DNA of 64,000 bases from Mycolicibacterium sp. CH28 (GTDB lineage Bacteria; Actinomycetota; Actinomycetes; Mycobacteriales; Mycobacteriaceae). Shown here one piece after another: positions 38,588 through 51,072 of the stretch. The translations under genes and the position numbers were made by a program. The DNA is taken from assembly GCF_004745805.1 (NCBI RefSeq), contig NZ_SRLQ01000010.1:1-64000 (forward strand). The letters run 5' to 3'. The stretch's first letter is position 1; the number at the start of each line of letters is the position of its first letter. Under the pieces are notes generated by a model that saw nothing but the letters and a program-made list of their open reading frames with translations, ran no database searches and had not been told where the DNA came from.

Positions 38588-39616
38588 TTAGTTGGTGCTG
38601 ATGAGGTACGGCTTGAGCACGTCGGCGTAGCGACGGTCGACCCACTTGGCGAAGTCAGGGGCGGACTGAATCTGTCCCGACGACGCGAACAGATCCGCGA
38701 TCTTCTGTTCGGAGGCAACCACGTCGTCACTCAACGCCGCCGGCAGCCGCAGGCTGCGCCCCTGCGATACTTCAGCTACCTTGGGGTCCAATCCCACTGC
38801 GGCAGCGTACTTTTGGGCCCATTCCTGCGGATTGTCCTGCGCCCACTTGCAGGCCTTGGCGAACCGCACCAACAGATCGGACAGCGCCGTGTTGCGCTTG
38901 GAGTCGGCCAGCGCCGCGTCCGAGGCCACGCCGAACCAGTAGCCGTTGGTCACCCCCTTGGCCTGGGCGATGGTCCGGACCTGCAGCTGCTGTTCGGCCT
39001 GCGCGGTGTAGGGATCCCAGATCGCCCACGCGTCGGCCTCCCCGGCCCGGAACGCCGACAACGCGTCAGCCGGCTGCAAGAAAATCAACTTCACGTCGGC
39101 CGGTTTCAATCCCACCTTGTCGAGCTGGCCCAACACGTTGCCATGCGCTGAACTTCCCTTGCCCACCAGAATGCTCTTGCCGCGCAGGTCACTCACAGAG
39201 GTGATCGGCGAGTCCGCATGGACCACGATCTGATCCCCGACGCCGCCACCGTTGTAGGCCGAAACCACCTTGACCTTGGCGCCCGAGGCCGCACCGAAGA
39301 TCGGCGGGGTGTTGCCGGTGATGGCGAAGTCGGTCTTGCCCGCGGTCGCGGCCTCCACCTGCGGGGGTCCGGAGGTGAACGTCGAGAACGCGATCTGGTA
39401 CGGGAGGTTCTCCAGCTCCCCGGCGGCCCGCAGCAGCGACTCTGTCCCGCCCTTCTGGTCACCCACCTGCAGGGTCAGGCCAGCCAGTTCGCTCAACGGC
39501 ACAGTCTCCGGCGCTTTCGCCGTCCCGGCGTTCTCCTGCCGGGATACACAGCCGGTCAACAGCAGACCGAGCACGGCCAACGCGACCAGCAGGCGACGAA
39601 TCACTTTGGGATACAA
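38588..39616 (-). CDS. ssuA: Sulfonate ABC transporter substrate-binding lipoprotein
   Basis: 342 residues. The signal peptide is of lipoprotein type with lipobox LLTGC, giving Cys23 as the lipidated residue. The mature protein is an SsuA/TauA-type binding protein with QVGDQKGGTESLLRAAGELE and ITGNTPPIFGAASG. The start used is TTG 39616, preceded by AGGAG at a six-base spacing; an in-frame GTG at 39604 is an alternative. It follows the ATPase gene by 12 bases. It should capture sulfonates at the outer face of the membrane. Confidence 0.9.
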   Translation of the reverse strand: MYPKVIRRLLVALAVLGLLLTGCVSRQENAGTAKAPETVPLSELAGLTLQVGDQKGGTESLLRAAGELENLPYQIAFSTFTSGPPQVEAATAGKTDFAITGNTPPIFGAASGAKVKVVSAYNGGGVGDQIVVHADSPITSVSDLRGKSILVGKGSSAHGNVLGQLDKVGLKPADVKLIFLQPADALSAFRAGEADAWAIWDPYTAQAEQQLQVRTIAQAKGVTNGYWFGVASDAALADSKRNTALSDLLVRFAKACKWAQDNPQEWAQKYAAAVGLDPKVAEVSQGRSLRLPAALSDDVVASEQKIADLFASSGQIQSAPDFAKWVDRRYADVLKPYLISTN

Positions 39617-39628
39617 GCTAACTCCTGA

Positions 39629-40366
39629 TCAGATCTGTACACCGAGCTGCTCGAGCAGCTCGATACGGTGAGCCTCGGTCTGCGCCGACGGGCTGCCCGT
39701 TGGGCGCCGCGGATCGGCGATCTCGGTCTGGTGCACCACGCGACCGCCGTCCAGCACCAGCACCCGGTCAGCCAGGGCGACGGCCTCATTCACGTCGTGG
39801 GTGACCAGCAGCACCCCGAACCCATGGCGGCGCCACAGCTCCAGCAGCAGCCCATGCATGCTCAGCCGGGTGAGCGCATCCAGCGCACCGAAAGGCTCGT
39901 CGAGCAGCAGCAGCTCGGGCTCGGCGACCAACGCACGCGCCAGCGACACCCGCTGCGCCTGCCCGCCGGACAGGGTCAGCGGCCAGGAGTCGGCACGGTC
40001 GGCCAGACCGACGTCGGCCAGCGCCTGGTCGGCGCGCGTCGTCACTTCGCTGCGCGGAAGCCGGAATCGGGTCAACCCGTAGCCGACGTTGGTCCGCACC
40101 GTGCGCCAGGGGAACAGCCGGGGCTCCTGAAACGCCAGCGCGGGCGGACCGGCCACCACCCGCTCGCCGCCGTGGTCCTGGGACAGCCCGGCCAGCACCC
40201 GCAGCACAGTGGACTTGCCGGAGCCGCTGCGCCCCACGAGCGCGACGATCTCCCCGGACCCGACGGTCAGTGACACATCCTGCAGCACCTGGTGCTGGCC
40301 GTACCACTTGTCGATGTGCCGGAGCTGTGCGGCAATTCCGGTCTGTCGCTCGGATGTCACGGTCAT
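39629..40366 (-). CDS. ssuB: Sulfonate ABC transporter ATP-binding protein
   Basis: 245 residues. Walker A is GRSGSGKST (45-53), the Q-loop is in LAFQEPRLFPWRTV, the signature is TLSGGQAQRVSLARAL and Walker B is LLLLDEPFGALDAL, with the switch His in LLVTHDVNEA. These are the features of SsuB/TauB ATPases. ATG 40366 overlaps the permease stop by 4 bases. Confidence 0.94.
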   Translation of the reverse strand: MTVTSERQTGIAAQLRHIDKWYGQHQVLQDVSLTVGSGEIVALVGRSGSGKSTVLRVLAGLSQDHGGERVVAGPPALAFQEPRLFPWRTVRTNVGYGLTRFRLPRSEVTTRADQALADVGLADRADSWPLTLSGGQAQRVSLARALVAEPELLLLDEPFGALDALTRLSMHGLLLELWRRHGFGVLLVTHDVNEAVALADRVLVLDGGRVVHQTEIADPRRPTGSPSAQTEAHRIELLEQLGVQI

Positions 40367-41181
40367 GACCGGTACCTCAGGGCTCGGCGCTCCATCGCGC
40401 GCACCACGGCGTCGGTCGCGATGCCCAGCAACGCATAGATGACCAGTCCGAAGATGATGATGTCGACGCGCAGGAAGTCGCGGGCGTTGTTGATCAGGAA
40501 GCCGATGCCTTTGTCGGCGTTGATCTGTTCGGCGACGATCAGGGTCAACCAGGCGATCGCCAGCGACTGGCGCAGGCCGACGAGCACCTGCGGCGCGGCA
40601 CTGGGAATGATGATGTTGCTGAACCGCTGACGGAACGAAAAGCCAAGCACGTCAGCGGTTTCGAACAGTTTTGGGTCGACCTGCCGGATCGCCGAGAACG
40701 TGTTCAGGTACAGCGGGAAGCTGACGCCAAGAGCCACCAGCAGCACCTTGGGCAGCTCGCCGATGCCGAACCACAGGATGAACAACGGGATCAGGCCGAG
40801 GTGCGGCAGAGCCCGCAGCATCTGCATGGGTGGGTCGACGGTCGCCTCGGTCCAACGCGACAGACCCACTGCCGTGCCGAGCCCCACACCGATGACCCCA
40901 CCCAGGATCAGGCCCTCCACCACCCGCACGCCGGATACCCGCAGCGCGTCGACCAGCTGGCCGTTGCGGATGAGTTCCACACCTGCCTCGGCGATCAGCG
41001 ACGGCGCAGGCAGCACATCCTGCGAGATCAGCCCGATTGCGCTGCCCAGTTGCCACAACACCAGCAACACCGCCGGCGAGGCCCACCGCACGATCGTCCG
41101 CGTGCGGTTGCGGTGCTGGGCGGATGAGCGGGTGCCCGCCGGCAAGGCCTGCGCGGTGGCCGGTACGGCGGGCGTGGACAC
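40363..41181 (-). CDS. ssuC: Sulfonate ABC transporter permease
   Basis: 272 residues with about six membrane segments and the binding-protein-dependent permease loop (SVFRQRFSNIII-like EAA region, here FSFRQRFSNIIIPSAAPQVLVGLRQS in the protein). The chosen start is GTG 41181, with GAAGGA about 8 bases upstream. The frame is open a further 30 codons upstream to a GTG at 41271, and that extension is Cys-rich (CHCC). It is the first gene of ssuCBAD. The promoter should lie within 41182-41327, but I could not place clear hexamers. Confidence 0.92.
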   Translation of the reverse strand: MSTPAVPATAQALPAGTRSSAQHRNRTRTIVRWASPAVLLVLWQLGSAIGLISQDVLPAPSLIAEAGVELIRNGQLVDALRVSGVRVVEGLILGGVIGVGLGTAVGLSRWTEATVDPPMQMLRALPHLGLIPLFILWFGIGELPKVLLVALGVSFPLYLNTFSAIRQVDPKLFETADVLGFSFRQRFSNIIIPSAAPQVLVGLRQSLAIAWLTLIVAEQINADKGIGFLINNARDFLRVDIIIFGLVIYALLGIATDAVVRAMERRALRYRS

Positions 41182-41327
41182 GGTGAGGATCCTTCGGTGC
41201 GCGGGCAGACAGCAGTGGCAGACATGCGACGGCCCGAAGCGGTCGCGACAACCCACCCTAGGAACGCCCACCCGGGATGGATAAGGGTTTGATTCGCGAT
41301 GACCAAAAGGGCCGCGTCAGCGCGTCG

Positions 41328-41657
41328 TCAGCGCCATCCGTCGGCGGCCTTGGCGGCCCGGACCAAGGCATCGCACAATTCGCGCAGCTCGTCGGTGGCG
41401 GCACCCTCGTCGATCGCCGTCGCGACGTCTTCAGCGGCGCAGCGCACCTGGTAGACGCGGTCGGACAGCTCGGCGGCTTCCTCGGCGGACAACACGACCG
41501 CGTCCTCCGGGATCGAGCTGCCCTTCACCAACGCGCGCTGCTCGTAGGCGCGTTGCCGGCACGACTGACGGCAGTACTGTCTGCGCCGCCCCATTCCGGC
41601 GTCGGCAACCTCGCGACCGCACCACCGGCACGGCTGCGAGCGGGAACGACGCGTCAC
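41328..41657 (-). CDS. Small zinc-finger-like protein upstream of rbpA
   Basis: 109 residues, in the position of Rv2049c. The N-terminus holds a C-x2-C pair (CRWCGREV, residues 9-12) and a C-x3-C pair (YCRQSCRQRAYEQRA), a pattern of short zinc fingers of the FCS/DUF2256 kind, followed by an acidic helical part (SAEEAAELSDRVYQVRCAAEDVATAIDEG). The start chosen is GTG 41657 (VTRRSRSQPCRW), with a weak ribosome site. A longer form to 41744 is possible but would overlap the rbpA promoter region. Divergent from rbpA. The function is unknown. Confidence 0.75.
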   Translation of the reverse strand: MTRRSRSQPCRWCGREVADAGMGRRRQYCRQSCRQRAYEQRALVKGSSIPEDAVVLSAEEAAELSDRVYQVRCAAEDVATAIDEGAATDELRELCDALVRAAKAADGWR

Positions 41658-41781
41658 GCCTTGAGACTGTAGACGGCCACCCGGAGTGATCCCGGTAGGA
41701 TGAGGGGTCGAGTCGGGAACCGGGAACAGCGGTCCTGCGTTCACTATCCGGGCTTCATATCGCGTTTGAGGAGAGTTGACG

Positions 41782-42120
41782 ATGGCTGATCGTGTCTTGA
41801 GAGGCAGCCGGCTCGGAGCCGTGAGCTACGAGACGGACCGCAACCACGACCTGGCGCCGCGTCAGGTGGCGCGGTACCGGACCGATAACGGCGAGGAGTT
41901 CGAAGTTCCGTTCGCCGACGACGCCGAGATTCCCGGCACCTGGCCCTGCAAGAACGGCCTGGAGGGCACGCTGATCGACGGTGACCTGCCGGAACCCAAG
42001 AAGGTCAAGCCGCCGCGCACCCATTGGGACATGCTGCTGGAGCGGCGTTCGGTGGAGGAACTCGACGAGCTGCTCAAGGAGCGGCTGGACCTGATCAAGA
42101 CCAAGCGCCGCGGCAGCTGA
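41782..42120 (+). CDS. rbpA: RNA polymerase-binding protein RbpA
   Basis: 112 residues. It binds RNA polymerase and the primary sigma factor, stabilises the open complex and affects rifampicin sensitivity. The core SYETDRNHDLAPRQVARYRT and the sigma-interacting tail (THWDMLLERRSVEELDELL) are intact. The start is ATG 41782 with GAGGAGAG about 7 bases upstream; a TTG at 41776 is in frame but less likely. It converges on ppm1 with 18 bases between stops. It corresponds to Rv2050, essential in mycobacteria. Confidence 0.97.
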   Translation: MADRVLRGSRLGAVSYETDRNHDLAPRQVARYRTDNGEEFEVPFADDAEIPGTWPCKNGLEGTLIDGDLPEPKKVKPPRTHWDMLLERRSVEELDELLKERLDLIKTKRRGS

Positions 42121-42138
42121 CGCTCGCGGTGGCGGGCC

Positions 42139-42924
42139 CTAGCGGACGACCCCGCGGGCCCGGTCCAGGCGTCCCTCGACGCCCCACTGGACAACCTTGA
42201 CCATCGCCTCGCGGATGTTAGAGCCGCTCATCTTCGACACCCCGAGCTCGCGCTCGCTGAAGGTGATCGGCACTTCCACGACGGTGAAGCCGTTGTTGAT
42301 CGTGCGCCAGGTCAGGTCGATCTGGAAGCAGTAGCCCTTGGAGTCGACCGCTGACAGGTCGATCTTCTCCAGCACCTCGCGCCGATAGGCGCGGTATCCA
42401 GCGGTGATGTCGTGGATCCCGACGCCGAGCAGCACCCGCGAATAGGTGTTGGCGGTCTTCGACAGCACCAACCGCCGCCACGGCCAGTTACGGACCGTGC
42501 CGCCCTCGACGTAGCGGGAACCGATCGCCAGATCGGCCCCGTGGTCGATCGCGTCGAGCAGCCGGTAGAGCTGCTCGGGGGCATGGCTGCCGTCGGCGTC
42601 CATCTCCACCAGCACGTTGTACTGCCGTCCGAGACCCCAGGCGAACCCGGCTAGGTAGGCGGCGCCGAGGCCGTCCTTGACCGTGCGGTGCATCACGTGC
42701 ACCCGGTCGGGGTCGGCGAGCGACAGCTCGTCGGCGAGCGCTCCGGTGCCGTCCGGGCTGCCGTCGTCCACGATCAGCACGTGGGCCTCCGGGCATGCCT
42801 TGTTGACCCGGCCGAGGATCAACGGCAGGTTCTCCAGCTCGTTGAATGTCGGGATGATCACCAGGGTGCGCTGGCTGGGACGCTCGGAGCCCCCATCAGA
42901 GCCCGTTGTGCCCTGGTTAGTCAT
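42139..42924 (-). CDS. ppm1: Polyprenol-phosphate mannosyltransferase
   Basis: 261 residues, GT2 family. It makes polyprenyl-phosphate-mannose from GDP-mannose, the donor for lipomannan/lipoarabinomannan and protein mannosylation. Motifs are TLVIIPTFNELENLP, LIVDDGSPDGTG, VEMDADGSHAPE (metal and sugar binding) and SKGYCFQIDLTWR. No membrane segments are present. ATG 42924 overlaps the lnt stop by 4 bases. The enzyme is separate from Lnt here, unlike the fused Rv2051c of M. tuberculosis. Confidence 0.95.
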   Translation of the reverse strand: MTNQGTTGSDGGSERPSQRTLVIIPTFNELENLPLILGRVNKACPEAHVLIVDDGSPDGTGALADELSLADPDRVHVMHRTVKDGLGAAYLAGFAWGLGRQYNVLVEMDADGSHAPEQLYRLLDAIDHGADLAIGSRYVEGGTVRNWPWRRLVLSKTANTYSRVLLGVGIHDITAGYRAYRREVLEKIDLSAVDSKGYCFQIDLTWRTINNGFTVVEVPITFSERELGVSKMSGSNIREAMVKVVQWGVEGRLDRARGVVR

Positions 42925-44711
42925 GACTCTCCTTTATCGTGCTGCCCGGCCAGGGCTGACGAGGAATCGACCTGCTCCGGCGGGCTGTCGACGTCGTCTC
43001 CGGCCTCGGACACGCTGGCGACATCCCGTGCCCGCCGCCGCCGGCGTAACGGGCGTATGAACCAACCATTGTGCAGTATCGCCGCGATGATGACGGCAAC
43101 GGCGGCTCCTACCAGCACCCATTGCACCAGCGGACCCCAGCGGGTGGCCGGAGTCTGGGAGGTCTTCAGCCGCACCGAGACGTCCAGGTAGGCCGGCGTG
43201 AAGAACTGGGTGCGGGCAACCTCGGTGCCGTTCGGGGCGATCACCGCGCTGATCCCCGTCGTGCCGGCAACCACCACATAACGGTCATGTTCGACGGCCC
43301 GCGCCCGAGCGAACGCCAACTGCTGTTCGCTCATGTTTTGGTCGAAGGTGGCGTTGTTGGTGGGGACCGTGAGCACCTGAGCGCCGTTGCGCACCGATTC
43401 GCGCAGCGCCCGGTCGAAGATGACCTCCCAGCAGGTGGCCACCCCCACCGGCACGCCGGCGGCGTGCACCACACCCGATCCGGTGCCGGGCACGAAGTAT
43501 CCGGCCCGGTCGGCCCACGAGGACAGGTGCCTGAAGAAGCCGCGCCACGGCAGGTATTCGCCGAACGGCTGGATGATCTGCTTGTCGTGGCGCTCCCCCG
43601 GGCCGGCGACCGGGTCCCAGACGATGACGGTGTTCGACGCGGCCGGGTTGTCCGGCGTCCAGTCCGGGCGGGCCAGCACCGTGCCTACCAGGATCGGTGC
43701 GCCGATCGTCTGCGCGGCGACGCTGATCTGCTGGGCGGCGTCGGTGTTGGTCAGCGGGTCGATATCGGAGGAGTTTTCCGGCCAGACCACGAACTGCGGC
43801 TGCGGCGCCTTCCCGGCGCGCACGTCGTCGGCCAGGTGCGCGGTCTCGCGGACGTGGTTGTCCAGCACGGCGCGACGCTGACTGTTGAAGTCCAGCCCGA
43901 GCCGCGGCACGTTGCCCTGGACGGCGGCGACGGTGACGGTCGGCTCGTTGCCCGCGCCGGCGCGGCGCACCTGCGGGGTGGCCACCGCGGTGCCCAGCAA
44001 GACCGCCGCGATGCACAAACCCGGCAGCAGCACGCCCACGACAGCGGGGTGCTCGCCGCGGGTGGCCACCGCGCTGTGCTGCCACCAGCGGACGATCTCC
44101 AGCACCAGCGCGGCCAGCGACGTGCCGAGCAGCACGATCGCAAACGACAGCAGCGGCACGCCACCGAGCTGGACCAGCGCCAGGAACGGTCCATTGGTCT
44201 GGCCGAAACCGATTACTCCCCAAGGGAATCCACCGAACGGCACATTGGACTTCAGCCATTCCTGCAACGACCACAGCAGCGTCAGCCACAGCGGCCAACC
44301 GGGAAGGCGCCGGACGACGACCGCGAACAGCCCGAACATCGCCGGAAATGTCGCCTCCATGGCGGCCAGCGCCAGCCACGGCATCGGGCCCACCAGCCCG
44401 CTGATCCACGGCAGCAGCGGAATGTAGAACGCCAGCCCGAACAGAAATCCGTAGCCGAACCCGCCGGCCATCGTGGTCTTCGGATGTACCAGCACCCAAC
44501 TCAGCAGCGCGACGGCGGGCACCGCCGACCACCACCACCCGATCGGCGGGAAACTGATGCACAACAGCAGACCCGCGGTCACCGCGACCAGCAGCCGCAG
44601 CATCCGCGGTGGCAGCGCCGCCATGAACCACGTACGCAGCCGCGCGGCGCGGCCGGCCGGCGCCGCTTCGGGGTCAGCCGTTCCGGGGTCAGCCGCTTCG
44701 GAGTCAGCCAT
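42921..44711 (-). CDS. lnt: Apolipoprotein N-acyltransferase
   Basis: 596 residues. It adds the third acyl chain to lipoproteins at the outer face of the inner membrane and supports Ppm1 in mycobacteria. Roughly eight hydrophobic segments lie in residues 37-255 and near the C-terminus (about 525-545). The nitrilase domain (about 260-510) has the catalytic Glu in FVVWPENSSD, Lys in HDKQIIQPFGEYLPW and Cys in VGVATCWEVIFD. The first 20 residues are an acidic repeat (ADSEAADPGTADPEAAPAG) encoded by an imperfect tandem DNA repeat. ATG 44711 lies within the end of the amidohydrolase gene (8-base overlap). Confidence 0.94.
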   Translation of the reverse strand: MADSEAADPGTADPEAAPAGRAARLRTWFMAALPPRMLRLLVAVTAGLLLCISFPPIGWWWSAVPAVALLSWVLVHPKTTMAGGFGYGFLFGLAFYIPLLPWISGLVGPMPWLALAAMEATFPAMFGLFAVVVRRLPGWPLWLTLLWSLQEWLKSNVPFGGFPWGVIGFGQTNGPFLALVQLGGVPLLSFAIVLLGTSLAALVLEIVRWWQHSAVATRGEHPAVVGVLLPGLCIAAVLLGTAVATPQVRRAGAGNEPTVTVAAVQGNVPRLGLDFNSQRRAVLDNHVRETAHLADDVRAGKAPQPQFVVWPENSSDIDPLTNTDAAQQISVAAQTIGAPILVGTVLARPDWTPDNPAASNTVIVWDPVAGPGERHDKQIIQPFGEYLPWRGFFRHLSSWADRAGYFVPGTGSGVVHAAGVPVGVATCWEVIFDRALRESVRNGAQVLTVPTNNATFDQNMSEQQLAFARARAVEHDRYVVVAGTTGISAVIAPNGTEVARTQFFTPAYLDVSVRLKTSQTPATRWGPLVQWVLVGAAVAVIIAAILHNGWFIRPLRRRRRARDVASVSEAGDDVDSPPEQVDSSSALAGQHDKGES

Positions 44712-46332
44712 GAATCACGGCACCCCGGTGCACGGTCTGGCGGCAGCGTGGCAGGGGATCACCGGGCTCCAGCCGGGGCAGGGCGGGTACCCGCGAGCGT
44801 GGGTCGGTGGACCAGCGCTGCACACCGTCGGCCGGCGCACTCACGTCCAACTCCAGGTATTTCCCCGAGTCGCCTTGCTCCTGACCGCCGGCTCCCTCCC
44901 ATACCGCGTACGACGCCGGGGCGCCCGGCACCAGCGTGCCGGTGACACCGTCGCGCACCCCGGCCGCCCGCCACGCGCCCCGGGTGGCCGCGGCGAAGGC
45001 CGCGCGCGCCGAGATGGCGCTGTCCTGGGTGCGGTGATGGCTGGCCGCGCGCACCGTCGACCAGGGATCAATGCTGGTCACCGGGGAATCTGAGCCGAAC
45101 GCCATGGGCACGCCTGCCGATGCTAACAGCGCGAAGGGGTTGAGCAGGGCAGCCCTGCCGATACCGAGACGGCGGGCGTACATGCCGTTCTCCCCGCCCC
45201 ACAGCGCGTCGAAATTGGGCTGCATGCTGGCCACCACACCCCACTGGCCGAGCTTGGCCGCCTGCTCGGCGGTCACCATCTCCAGGTGCTCGAGTCGGTG
45301 CCCACAGCGGGCCACCGCGGGTGTCCCGAAACGCTCGACGGTACGTTCCAGCGCATCGACGACGGCGGCGACAGCGGCGTCGCCGATGACGTGGAATCCC
45401 GCCGTCACCCCCGCTTCGGTGCACGCCAGCAGATGCTCGGCGATGGCCTCGGCGTCCAGGTAGCAGTTGCCCGTGTCGTGCGGGGCGTCGGCGTACGGCT
45501 CGCCCAGCCATGCGGTGTGTGACCCCAGCGCACCGTCGACGAAGAGGTCACCGGCCAGTCCCCTGGCCCCGGTCTGCTCGATCAGCGCGCGGGCCTGCGC
45601 TGCGCTGGACACCGCTTCACCCCAGTAGCCGACGACCTCGACGCCGTGGGTGGTCGCACGCAGTTCCTGCCAGTCGTCGGCGCCGCCGATATCGGGACCG
45701 GCGCATTCGTGCACGGCGACGATGCCCGCCGCGGCAACCGCGTCCAGGGCGGCCCGGCGCGCATCGGCCCGCTGCTGCCAGGTCAACAGCCGGCGGGCCT
45801 CGCCGCGGATCAGATGATGGGCATCGGCCGACAGCGGCCGGTGCGGGTCGAACCCGGCGACCGCGGGCAAGCCGGCGACCAGGTCGCGCAGTGCCGTCGA
45901 GGCCACCGCCGAGTGGACGTCGACGCGGGCGAGATAGGCGGGCACGGCGCCGACGACGGCGTCGAGTTCCTCGGTGCTGGGCGCTTCGTCGCGCGGCCAG
46001 CCGGTGTCGTCCCAGCCGTGCGCCCAGATCGGCTGACCCGGATGGGCGGCAGCGTGCTGGGCGACGAGGGCCAGGCAGTGCTGTTTGGAGGTGGCCGGGC
46101 TCAGGTCGAGCCCGGTGATCAGCAAACCGGTGGAGGTCAGGTGGATATGGCTGTCGACGAACGCGGGTGCAACGAAGGCGCCGTCGAGGTCGACGATCTG
46201 GGCGTCGCCGAACTGCGACGTGCCCACATCATCGCTGCCGAGCCAGGCGACGACGCCGTCGCGCACTGCCATCGCGGTGGCGTCCGGATGCGATGGACTA
46301 TGCACTCGTCCGTTGAGCAGCAGTGTGGTCAC
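44704..46332 (-). CDS. Amidohydrolase family 3 (YtcJ-like) protein
   Basis: 542 residues. Metal-dependent hydrolase of the YtcJ/amidohydrolase-3 group. The HxH metal motif is in PAFVDSHIHLTSTG (about 56-69), and FHVIGDAAVAAVVDAL and GSDSPVTSIDPW mark the later metal-binding segments. The substrate is unknown. The GTG start 46332 has no competing upstream start. In the C-terminal part GAGGQEQGDSGKY coincides with a short DNA repeat also found at 47342-47371. It precedes lnt and ppm1 in one transcription unit and corresponds to Rv2052c by position only. Confidence 0.82.
   Translation of the reverse strand: MTTLLLNGRVHSPSHPDATAMAVRDGVVAWLGSDDVGTSQFGDAQIVDLDGAFVAPAFVDSHIHLTSTGLLITGLDLSPATSKQHCLALVAQHAAAHPGQPIWAHGWDDTGWPRDEAPSTEELDAVVGAVPAYLARVDVHSAVASTALRDLVAGLPAVAGFDPHRPLSADAHHLIRGEARRLLTWQQRADARRAALDAVAAAGIVAVHECAGPDIGGADDWQELRATTHGVEVVGYWGEAVSSAAQARALIEQTGARGLAGDLFVDGALGSHTAWLGEPYADAPHDTGNCYLDAEAIAEHLLACTEAGVTAGFHVIGDAAVAAVVDALERTVERFGTPAVARCGHRLEHLEMVTAEQAAKLGQWGVVASMQPNFDALWGGENGMYARRLGIGRAALLNPFALLASAGVPMAFGSDSPVTSIDPWSTVRAASHHRTQDSAISARAAFAAATRGAWRAAGVRDGVTGTLVPGAPASYAVWEGAGGQEQGDSGKYLELDVSAPADGVQRWSTDPRSRVPALPRLEPGDPLPRCRQTVHRGAVIHG
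44862..44893. repeat. Short dispersed repeat, copy B, inside the amidohydrolase gene
   Basis: On the minus strand this reads GGTCAGGAGCAAGGCGACTC then GGGGAAATA, about 80 percent identical to copy A over roughly 30 bases. It is in frame and encodes GGQEQGDSGKY near the C-terminus of the amidohydrolase. Confidence 0.45.
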
Positions 46333-46374
46333 GGTGGTCAGTCTGCCCCGACCACCCAGGGCGGTCGCACAGGG

Positions 46375-46866
46375 TCAGAACTCGCGGTAGACCGTCGAGC
46401 GCCGGACGATGTTGGCCTCGTGGACGCGACCTACCACCTGCTCCTCGATGACCTCGCCGTCGATGTAGTCGACGTGGCGGGCGGACCCCGGAGCGGTCAG
46501 GTTCACGGCGGCGACTCGCCGGGCGATACCGCGGGTGAGCAGCATGCCGGCCAGCGGACGCACCACGCTGCGGGTCGGCGGCAGCAGCATCAGCGCGCCG
46601 AGCGCGGTGCTGACCAGCCCGGGGATGAAGACCAGTACGGTGCCCAGCGCCACGAGCATGCCGTCGGCGACCGCACCCTGCGGATCCGAGCGGGTCTGCT
46701 GCAGCCGCCGGATCTGCCGCTTGACCTGGGAGCCGGCCAGCGCGACGCCGATCACCGAGGTCGCAAGCAGGATGAGCAAGGTCCAGCCGAGCCCGACCGA
46801 CCAGGTCAGCAGGGCAAGAACCGCCAGTTCGACCAGCGCGTAGGCCAGGAACGTCCGCATCACCAT
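46375..46866 (-). CDS. fxsA: FxsA-like membrane protein
   Basis: 163 residues. FxsA family: three or four hydrophobic segments (about 4-22, 26-44, 68-98) with the linker GSQVKRQIRRLQQTRSDPQG and the pattern VADGMLVALGTVLVFIPGLVSTALGALMLLPPTR. The C-terminal third is soluble and charged. E. coli FxsA affects phage exclusion; the role here is unknown. The starts ATG 46866 and ATG 46860 are both possible. On the minus strand a TTATAAG (46911-46917) about 45 bases upstream is a good -10 candidate. It corresponds to Rv2053c. Confidence 0.88.
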   Translation of the reverse strand: MVMRTFLAYALVELAVLALLTWSVGLGWTLLILLATSVIGVALAGSQVKRQIRRLQQTRSDPQGAVADGMLVALGTVLVFIPGLVSTALGALMLLPPTRSVVRPLAGMLLTRGIARRVAAVNLTAPGSARHVDYIDGEVIEEQVVGRVHEANIVRRSTVYREF

Positions 46867-46947
46867 GTACTTGTCAACGCCCCTCTGCTCGGCGGGGTTC
46901 CGGGCAAGACTTATAAGAGTCTGTGAGTTCTCCCGCGCGGTAGCGGC

Positions 46948-47328
46948 CTAGCCTGCCCGCAGTTCCAGGCCGACGTTGCGCGTGGTGCCGCCCCGCAGCT
47001 TGGAGAAGAAGTTGAACACGTGGCCGATCAGGCCGTAGCGCTTGCCGATTGCTTCGTAAACCTGCTCGGTGTGTGCCGGGTCGAGGATGGTGGCGACGGC
47101 TGCCACGGCCTCACCCTTCACGTTGCCACTGCGATCACAGACCGCCAACGTCACCCGCGGGGTGTTGCGGATTCGCTTGACCTTCCAGGAGTCTTTGCCG
47201 GTGATCACCAGGGCACGGTCGCCGTCCGGGGCGATCCAGATCGCCGTAGGCTTGGGCCTGCCGTCCTTGGTGAACGTGGTCAACGAAACGTACTGAGACT
47301 TGATCACATCGGCGAAGCTGGGAGCCAT
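46948..47328 (-). CDS. PPOX-class F420/FMN-type split-barrel protein
   Basis: 126 residues, pyridoxamine-oxidase-like split barrel of the Rv2061c type. Features: SQYVSLTTFTKDGRPKPTAIWI at the start, ITGKDSWKVKRIRNTPRVTLAVCDRSGNVKG in the middle and a C-terminal RYGLIGHVFNFFSKL segment. Such proteins usually bind F420 or FMN and reduce small molecules; the substrate is unknown. The ATG is at 47328. It lies just downstream of cobN on the same strand, with a short repeat in the gap. Confidence 0.85.
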   Translation of the reverse strand: MAPSFADVIKSQYVSLTTFTKDGRPKPTAIWIAPDGDRALVITGKDSWKVKRIRNTPRVTLAVCDRSGNVKGEAVAAVATILDPAHTEQVYEAIGKRYGLIGHVFNFFSKLRGGTTRNVGLELRAG

Positions 47329-47341
47329 GCCCTCAATGTAG

Positions 47342-47371
47342 CTTCCCGAGTCGCTTCGCTCCTGCCCGCCG
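47342..47371. repeat. Short dispersed repeat, copy A
   Basis: On the minus strand this reads GGGCAGGAGCGAAGCGACTC followed by GGG. It lies between the cobN stop and the PPOX gene start. A related copy lies inside the amidohydrolase gene (44862-44893, GGTCAGGAGCAAGGCGACTC) and a partial one inside cobN (about 50489-50524, sharing GGGCAGGAGCG). I regard it as a small dispersed mycobacterial repeat. Confidence 0.5.
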
Positions 47372-47373
47372 AT

Positions 47374-51000
<3,627 letters not shown>

Positions 51001-51072
51001 GGCTGCGGCCCATTCGGATCTGCCCCAGCCGAAAGGTGTACGGACCCGCGACGCACCGAGACGATCGAGATC

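Noticed and set aside
51001..51072. Cobalamin riboswitch between cobN and the dioxygenase gene, or before cobG
   Set aside because: The gaps are only 72 and 38 bases, too short for a B12 aptamer, and no B12-box-like sequence was seen.
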